Assembly: GCF_000213175.1 (NCBI RefSeq)
Contig: NW_009799179.1
Location: 9,574,250 to 9,638,249, forward strand
Length of the DNA stretch: 64,000 nucleotides
Reading direction: 5' to 3'
Source of the DNA: Neurospora tetrasperma FGSC 2508
Taxonomy: Eukaryota; Ascomycota; Sordariomycetes; Sordariales; Sordariaceae
Shown here: piece by piece, positions 58,750-64,000 of the stretch
How the letters are laid out: every line of letters starts with the position of its first letter
Position numbering within the stretch: position 1 is the first letter of the stretch
Notes under the pieces: model-generated
What the model was told of the DNA's origin: nothing
The model's input: the letters and a program-made list of their open reading frames with translations, nothing else
Databases searched by the model: none
Program-made: the position numbers and the translations under genes

Positions 58750-59706
58750 TTAAGCAGAGGTGGAAGTAGAAGCATCAGCACCGAGATCGCCAGTGATGGC
58801 AGCAGTCACACCAACAGAACCGGAGAGGACAGAGCTAAGCAGCTCCTGGACAGCCTCCAACAACGACTCGATGACGCTCAGCGGGCTGCCAGTAGCAGTA
58901 CCACTAAGCAACTGGTTGAGGAGCTCCGGGCTCAAGATACCAGCGAGGTTGCTCAAGTCGCCAAGCGGCAGAGTACCAAGGGGCACACCACCAGTCAGGC
59001 CGCCGCTAAGCGAGAGGAGGGCCTGGAGGTTAGCCAAGCTGGCCAGGGTGTTGGCGTCCAAGCCACTGCCACTGGTGGCATCACCACCACCGAGCTGCAA
59101 GAGGTTACCAAGCAGACCGGTAACGGTGTTAAGCAAGCTGCTCAACAAGCCAGTGACACCAGTCAAACCAGCAAGACCGTCGGTGACGCCCAGGAGACCA
59201 CCGAGACCGCCGAGGCCTCCGAGATGGCCACCAAGCACACCAAGAGGGTACGCACCGCCAGCGACGCCCCAGCCAGCGCCAACGGGCAGGATGGCGGCCT
59301 TTTGGTTGGCCTTGATGCGGCGAGTGCCCTGCTGCACCGTCTGCGTGACGTTGCCGAGCAGCTGGGAGAGGATGCCCGTAATGCCCTGGGGGTCCTTGAT
59401 GTCGATCTTCTGGAAGTCGTCCTGAGCGTTCTTGACGATGACGCCGACGCTGGAGACGACGCGGTCGAGGTCGGTGAGCGCGACGGAGGGGACGGTGCCG
59501 GCGGGGACGGAGGCGGCGGGCGAGGTGGCGGGGGTGGTTTGGCGCTTGGTGTTCATGTTGGTGTTGGCCTTGGCCATGGCGAGGTTGTTCTTGAGGGCCT
59601 CGGCGTTGATGTGCGCGATGGCGTGGCCTTGTTGCATCATGGGCACGGCGAGGGTGGAGCCGGCCATGGCGAGGGAGAGAGCGGTGGTGAGGGCGAAGGA
59701 CTTCAT
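58750..59706 (-). CDS. Secreted Gly/Leu-rich protein of unknown function
   Basis: Single-exon frame of 318 residues. A clear signal peptide starts it (MKSFALTTALSLAMAGSTLA, then VPMM). A dibasic KR near residue 54 (NMNTKRQTTP) could be a Kex2 site. After a Ser/Thr/Pro stretch comes DLDRVVSSVGVIVKNAQDDF, then long Gly/Leu-rich repeats (GGLGGLGGLLGVTDGLAGLT and similar) and a Ser/Thr-rich end. No catalytic motif, no clear GPI signal and no cysteine pattern of a hydrophobin are seen. The N-terminal helix loosely recalls fungal cell-wall and surface-binding proteins, but I do not assign a family. Antisense frames are open only because of the repetitive codons. Confidence 0.75.
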   Translation of the reverse strand: MKSFALTTALSLAMAGSTLAVPMMQQGHAIAHINAEALKNNLAMAKANTNMNTKRQTTPATSPAASVPAGTVPSVALTDLDRVVSSVGVIVKNAQDDFQKIDIKDPQGITGILSQLLGNVTQTVQQGTRRIKANQKAAILPVGAGWGVAGGAYPLGVLGGHLGGLGGLGGLLGVTDGLAGLTGVTGLLSSLLNTVTGLLGNLLQLGGGDATSGSGLDANTLASLANLQALLSLSGGLTGGVPLGTLPLGDLSNLAGILSPELLNQLLSGTATGSPLSVIESLLEAVQELLSSVLSGSVGVTAAITGDLGADASTSTSA

Positions 59707-60814
59707 TTTGAAAAAAAAGGAGTGAAGTGAAGTGAAGTGAAGTGAGTGTGATGTTGGTATTTGGTAAGGATTGGTTTAGTTTGGCTTTGGTGGTTTCTTT
59801 GGAAAGAGAGAGAGACTGAAGTCCTGATAATGTAGACTGGTGGAGGAGATGAAGGCTGGTGAGGAAGGAAGGAATTAGTTCTCAGTCTGGTCAGATCTGG
59901 GGATACTTATAGGTGAGTTTCTCCATGTTGTTATTGTTGTTGTCGCTGCTGTTGCTGCTTCATATCATCGCTATGTTGTTGACACGGATGCCAACTTCCC
60001 GGCCGCTGCTGGGTGTCGCTGCTATGCCACGACACGACAACTGGAATCCCAGGCCTCATGGTGGGAGATTGCGATGAACATGGTAGATGGTGGGAAAAGG
60101 CATGCGTTCCTGTGAGTTCCGTCAAATATGTAGGTGTTGGGTAGTGGTTGTAGGAATGAGGGTGACGGCCATGTCTTAGGCCTCTACCTTCGGCAACTTC
60201 CGGTACATATCTCCGACGATGAGTGAGGGAAGGCTCAATGCGACTTTCGCACCTTGGTGTTTTTCCAGTGGTAAAAAGCTCTCACAATGTAATGAGGACT
60301 TATTGAATTGTTCAGAGTTGGAATGCTCTCAGCAGCGACCGAGTGTCCTGGCTGTGCCGATGACCTCGTGAAGTCCTCGATCTTGGTGGTTTGGTGGTGA
60401 AACACCAGTGCCGAATCGACTTCATTCCTCCACCCTTTGCCTAGACAAATCAAGACAGTCCATCTGTCGAGTAGCAAAAAGTTCTCGTCCTTCTATGCCA
60501 TATCTTTATCGCAGCATCTGACGGTGGAGGTAGAGGTAGCCATAACACCTGACGGCAAGCTCTCAAAACTAGCTCTCCCCAATGTTCGTAGCTGAATAGT
60601 ATTCTCGCGCAGAGATGTAATGTACCAATACCTTATCCTTATCCCGGATCCATAGTTTTAGAGATGTGGGCTCAGAGATATTTCGCTCCAATTGCTGGAG
60701 TGTCAAGCCAAAGGCCTTCTCTTGAACCTCGTCCGAATGCCTATGATCAAGCAAAGGCTTATAACTACCTATGCCACTCCCCCTTCCACATTCTCCTGGA
60801 CAGTTGCCTAAATC
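59707..60814. other. Promoter of the secreted protein and 5S upstream region
   Basis: 1.1 kb with tandem AAGTG units at about 59724-59743 close to the start of the secreted-protein gene, GTT/GCT repeats near 59928-59960, and, from about 60735, the element shared with the other 5S copy. No gene supported. Confidence 0.5.
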
Positions 60815-60937
60815 ACATACGACCATAGGCACCTGGATAAAACTCGGGATCCCGTCCGCTCTCCCCTAGATAAGCCGGTGACCGCCAGATCAGTAGTCGG
60901 CTCGGTGACGACCGGCGAATAACCTGGTGTTGTATGT
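60815..60937 (+). rRNA. Dispersed 5S rRNA gene, copy 2
   Basis: 123 bases from ACATACGACCATAGGCACCT, through CTCGGGATCCCGTCCGCTCT and AGATAAGCCGGTGACCGCCA, then GTCGGCTCGGTGACGACC, to GGTGTTGTATGT. The first and last seven bases pair (ACATACG with TGTATGT, allowing one wobble), as in 5S helix I. A T-rich tract with a seven-T run follows (60936-60954), a Pol III terminator. The upstream element about 35-60 bases before the start is shared with the other copy, consistent with the external promoter elements known for Neurospora 5S genes. It is inverted with respect to the copy at 58154-58277, and the secreted-protein gene lies between them. Confidence 0.88.
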
Positions 60938-61485
60938 TTCTTGTTTCTTTTTTTGATTTTTTCGGATCTTTATCAACTCATGAGTGAACTAGAGGGGAAG
61001 GTGCGAGGAGTGCCGTATCTGGTACATGATTACTGTAGGAGGAACTCGTTCGATGGTGGCCACGGCAGATAAAACGAGACTTAATAAAATGATTCCATGC
61101 ACAATCTTTTAGCATTCATTTGATGCTATCAGTTCGTTACATCGTCATAAACACACACGAAAGAAAAGACCATAATTGAGGCAGGCCGATAATCAACCAT
61201 CATACTCCTAAAATGCGACAAATCAAGTGACAAAAGAGATGGGAAAAAGACGGGCAAGGACAACCTTCAGTTACAACCACCGCACATAATGATCCCGTTC
61301 AAGCGATCCCAATCAATCATTAATGCCCATTACATCTCCTCCGTCACGCCTGCCCTCATGCAATGTTCCATATTTCAATGATATGTTCGTACAATTTGGA
61401 TCTCCACCCATCTTGACATTCTTCTTCAGTTTGGATAACGAAAAAGACAATGCTGACGAGAGGGAAAGAAGAAAAGTGACTTTGT
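60938..61485. other. Intergenic, 5S gene to small unknown gene
   Basis: About 550 bases, T-rich then A-rich. Probably includes the 3' UTR of the next minus-strand gene. Nothing else seen. Confidence 0.45.
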
Positions 61486-62241
61486 TTAGATGTCAGGGGG
61501 GGCACCGCGTACCCAGCTAGTCACGGGAGAGTCAGCCTCAAAGTAAACAAACGGAAAAGTTTTAGGGGGTGAACGTACTTATCCCACATCTTGGCAATAA
61601 ACCCCTGCGGCACCGGCCTCTGCTCACTCAAACTCTGGCGTCTCGCAACACTAGCCGGATCGTTCCTTCTCTTCTGGTCAATCAAGCCCTCAAAGAGTCC
61701 ATGATGTCCTCCATGTCCGTGAGACGGCTGTGTTGTTTTATTTCCGAGCTGTTAGCATATGTTCACCATCTCTTTACCACCCACAACCCACAACCCACAA
61801 CCCCTTTCAATCATCACCAAACAACAACAGAGAAGAAAAAGAAAAAAAGAAAAAAAAGAAAAAAGAACATACCCGTCTACCATACGGAACCTCCGTAACC
61901 GTACTCGCACTCCCCATAGGCCGATCACTCCCCGTCACACTGGTAGTCGAAGACGTACTCGCGCTCCGCTCACTCCTGAACGCTTCAGAAGCAGCCCCCG
62001 CGACATTAGGAAACAGCTTGGTGCTCTCGTCAATCAACTTGCTGCTTTCGCTCGATAAACTACCCCTGGCTCCGCCGCCCATGCCTTGGGCAGCGGCATC
62101 AGGGCCCGTCTTGCCGGCGGTGCCGGGCGCGACGGGGGTGGTGTGCGGGGCCGGCGCCTCGGTGATGGGGTTGTCGAGGGTGGGTGGATGGGCCGGCTGG
62201 AAGGGACCGGCGATGGGGGGGTTGCTGCCGGTGTCGTCCAT
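61486..62241 (-). CDS. Small conserved-looking protein of unknown function
   Basis: Predicted 182 residues from complement(join(61486..61516, 61579..61727, 61873..62241)), all three exons with consensus splice sites. It starts MDDTGSNPPIAGPFQPAHPP. A Pro/Ala/Thr/Gly-rich and Ser-rich first half leads to SDRPMGSASTVTEVPYGRR. The second exon reads PSHGHGGHHGLFEGLIDQKR, RNDPASVARRQSLSEQRPVP and QGFIAKMWDN, and the last exon ends WVRGAPPDI. The His/Gly motif, the RRQS site (a possible kinase target) and the aromatic end look conserved, but I cannot name a family. No signal peptide or membrane span. An upstream in-frame ATG at 62472 would add 77 residues and is less likely. Confidence 0.65.
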
Positions 62242-64000
62242 GGTTATTGTGGATGAGGAGGATGAGTGGGAGGGATGAGAATAGGGGTGGGGGAAGAGGG
62301 GGGTGGCGTTGTTATGCGTTGGGAAAGAGTTGTTTGTGGTTAACTCTACGAGGAGGTTGTTTGGACTTGACTGAGTGGTATATAGTTGTGGACTTGTCAC
62401 TTTAGATGAAGTTCTAGTAACAACGGTGAGTGAAGAATCGTTAGATGTAAAGGAGGAGTAGCATAGGAACACAAGCGGACGAAGAGGGCGGGGTTGCCGG
62501 TGGTTTATACCTTTTGCGTATCACAGATGCTCGCGTGGGTGCTTGAGAGGAGTATGTACCTATGCACATGCAGTGACGGCTATGGGCAGCTATGGTAGCG
62601 CAAGGCCAAGGAGTTCTCCGTTTTCCATTCTCTCTTGACACTACAAACCAAGATCCGCAGGACAAATTGGTGAGATCAGTCGACTGAAGATCCAAACCGA
62701 AAGATGGATGTACCTCATCATGTCGTCACATGCAGAGAAGGGACGGGGCCGTCCGCCGTTTTGGAGAGAAAGCACGTCCCGCAGGAAGAGCAAAGCTTGA
62801 CCAAGGTGAGCTCGGATTTCTGATCGTGGTGTTGGGGTATATGCACGTATGTCGGCGTATGATGTTTGGGAGGTACTTGGCTCGTATGTCCAAGTGGGTA
62901 TAGGCTCCCAAAGTTCATTGAGATGATAAAGTCCATCACTATCACGGATTGCTTTGATCCCAAACAGAATAGACAAGTTGTGTGTTCTGGCTGGTTCGTT
63001 TCGGGACCTTCCAGAACATCTACCCCTCGCGTGTGTCGCCTTACGATCGATTTAGGAAACGAGGGGAAGTGAGATCTGAATGGAATTGTGCTGATGTAGT
63101 GTATGGGTGGCCAACCATATGGTTAAGAAGAAAAAGAGGGGTACTGTGTTTACCTATCCGAGTGAACTTGGCAGTAGATCGTCAACCACTGTCGTTGTCT
63201 TCAAGTTTCTTCTCACTCTTGGTTGCCGGGCATGTCTCCGGACTTGGTATGCTCACGGCAGCGGAAGCGGCTGATTGACAGGTGGACATCGGAATCGGTC
63301 ACTGTCATGTTGCCAGTTGGATATGCAGGAAATCCAAGTCAGCAGAAAGAGCAGAGTTTCGGTGCAGAAAAGTTGCATAAGAAGTGGTTTCCATTAGAAA
63401 TCGGATTCCAGACTCGTTTGACTTGGATGAGAATCTCAAGGGCATCCATCGGATCGAATTGGTGGACTCTCGAACGTACAGTACCAAAAGCTCTCGGACC
63501 GTATTCCAACAAAAGGGAATGACGTTGAGATGACGATGCCGCAGGCACTGGCCTTGAGATGTTTACTGGGTGTTGGGGTCATCGTCACTCTCTTTGGCAG
63601 TTGTTTCTGTGGCGACTGACAGGCGTTGCTGTGAGACGGAAGTTGTTCAACTTTGCTTTTTCTGTCTGGGTCGTTCATCCTTGGACTTTGGACTGTGACG
63701 ATTGATGGAAATTGGTGATCTGGATGGCGATGACCCAAGTGCTCTCAAAACCAAGGAGAGATGTGGATGTCAAGATAGATGTACTTGGATCGCGAATGCC
63801 TCGTTTTGGATAGAGGTTGTATATATACAGACTGTTGAGGGTCATGGTGATGATGAATGATTCATACCCATGATGGATGGAATGAGTATGTTTTGGGTAA
63901 ACAATCAAGATCACTAAATCTTGATATGAACATGTCGTCAAGACATCAACTTCCTACTCGAGAAGTTATTCTCTGTCATGATCATGATCGATGAGCTTTC
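62242..64000. other. Right end of window; no supported gene
   Basis: 1.76 kb. A minus-strand stretch at 62641-62976 is open for 111 codons (LYHLNELWEPIPTWTYEPS) but begins without an ATG and has no recognised motif. The rest shows only short frames. Confidence 0.4.

Noticed and set aside
58760-59730. Long plus-strand open frames opposite the secreted-protein gene
   Set aside because: They arise from repetitive Gly/Leu/Ser codons; the minus strand has the signal peptide and sensible protein.
60569-60832. A minus-strand frame of 87 codons with a similar inverted sequence near 58.3 kb, at first taken for two copies of a small gene or transposon
   Set aside because: The shared sequence is 5S rRNA plus its upstream element; the frame is incidental.
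62641-62976. 111-codon minus-strand frame with protein-like composition
   Set aside because: No ATG at its start, no splice-consistent extension found and no motif.
1-64000. tRNA genes, CRISPR arrays and intact transposons
   Set aside because: I looked for B-box (GGTTCGANTCC) patterns, regular spacer-repeat arrays, and transposase or reverse-transcriptase motifs on both strands and found none I could support.

Overview
The window is nuclear DNA of a filamentous ascomycete, most likely Sordariales and close to Neurospora/Sordaria. The genes carry several short (about 50-90 nt) introns with GTNNGT donors and CTAAC/CTGAC-like branch sites. Two dispersed, non-clustered 5S rRNA genes are present, one on each strand. 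One relic shows C-to-T type nonsense changes like those left by RIP. The patatin-NLR / SEC9 SNARE gene pair matches the plp-1/sec-9 allorecognition locus described in Neurospora. All names come from motif reading; no database search was run.

Layout. 1-4.4 kb holds no gene I can support. 4.4-17.3 kb is housekeeping: a TMEM14-family membrane protein, Cmc2, prefoldin subunit 2, the CCAAT-binding subunit HAP3 (NF-YB) and the RNA polymerase I factor RRN3. A small bZIP protein lies at 19.1-19.9 kb. 20.3-25.5 kb is accessory DNA made of coding relics (a stop-riddled coiled-coil gene and frameshifted or tandemly copied PNPLA-gene tails), followed by an intact patatin-like gene that lacks NB-ARC and has lost its catalytic serine. 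26.9-34.2 kb holds plp-1 (PNPLA-NB-ARC-TPR, five exons) and, tail to tail with it, sec-9. In Neurospora the NLR-like PLP-1 monitors the essential t-SNARE SEC-9 and triggers germling death when cells carrying incompatible sec-9 alleles fuse.

34.9-62.2 kb is mostly housekeeping: a small unknown ORF, a GTPBP1/2-like GTPase, EMC6, a vezatin/Inp2-like membrane protein, PCNA, pyridoxal kinase, dUTPase, a CENP-K-like kinetochore protein, a three-KH RNA-binding protein, a secreted Gly/Leu-rich protein flanked by the two 5S genes, and a small conserved-looking unknown. The last 1.7 kb shows nothing firm.

Connections. PCNA and dUTPase both serve DNA replication, and dUTPase has a pair of MluI cell-cycle boxes upstream. 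The most interesting stretch is 20-34 kb, where an allorecognition pair sits next to a nursery of decaying and possibly repurposed relatives. Exon boundaries were placed by eye from splice consensus, reading-frame closure and protein-family fit.
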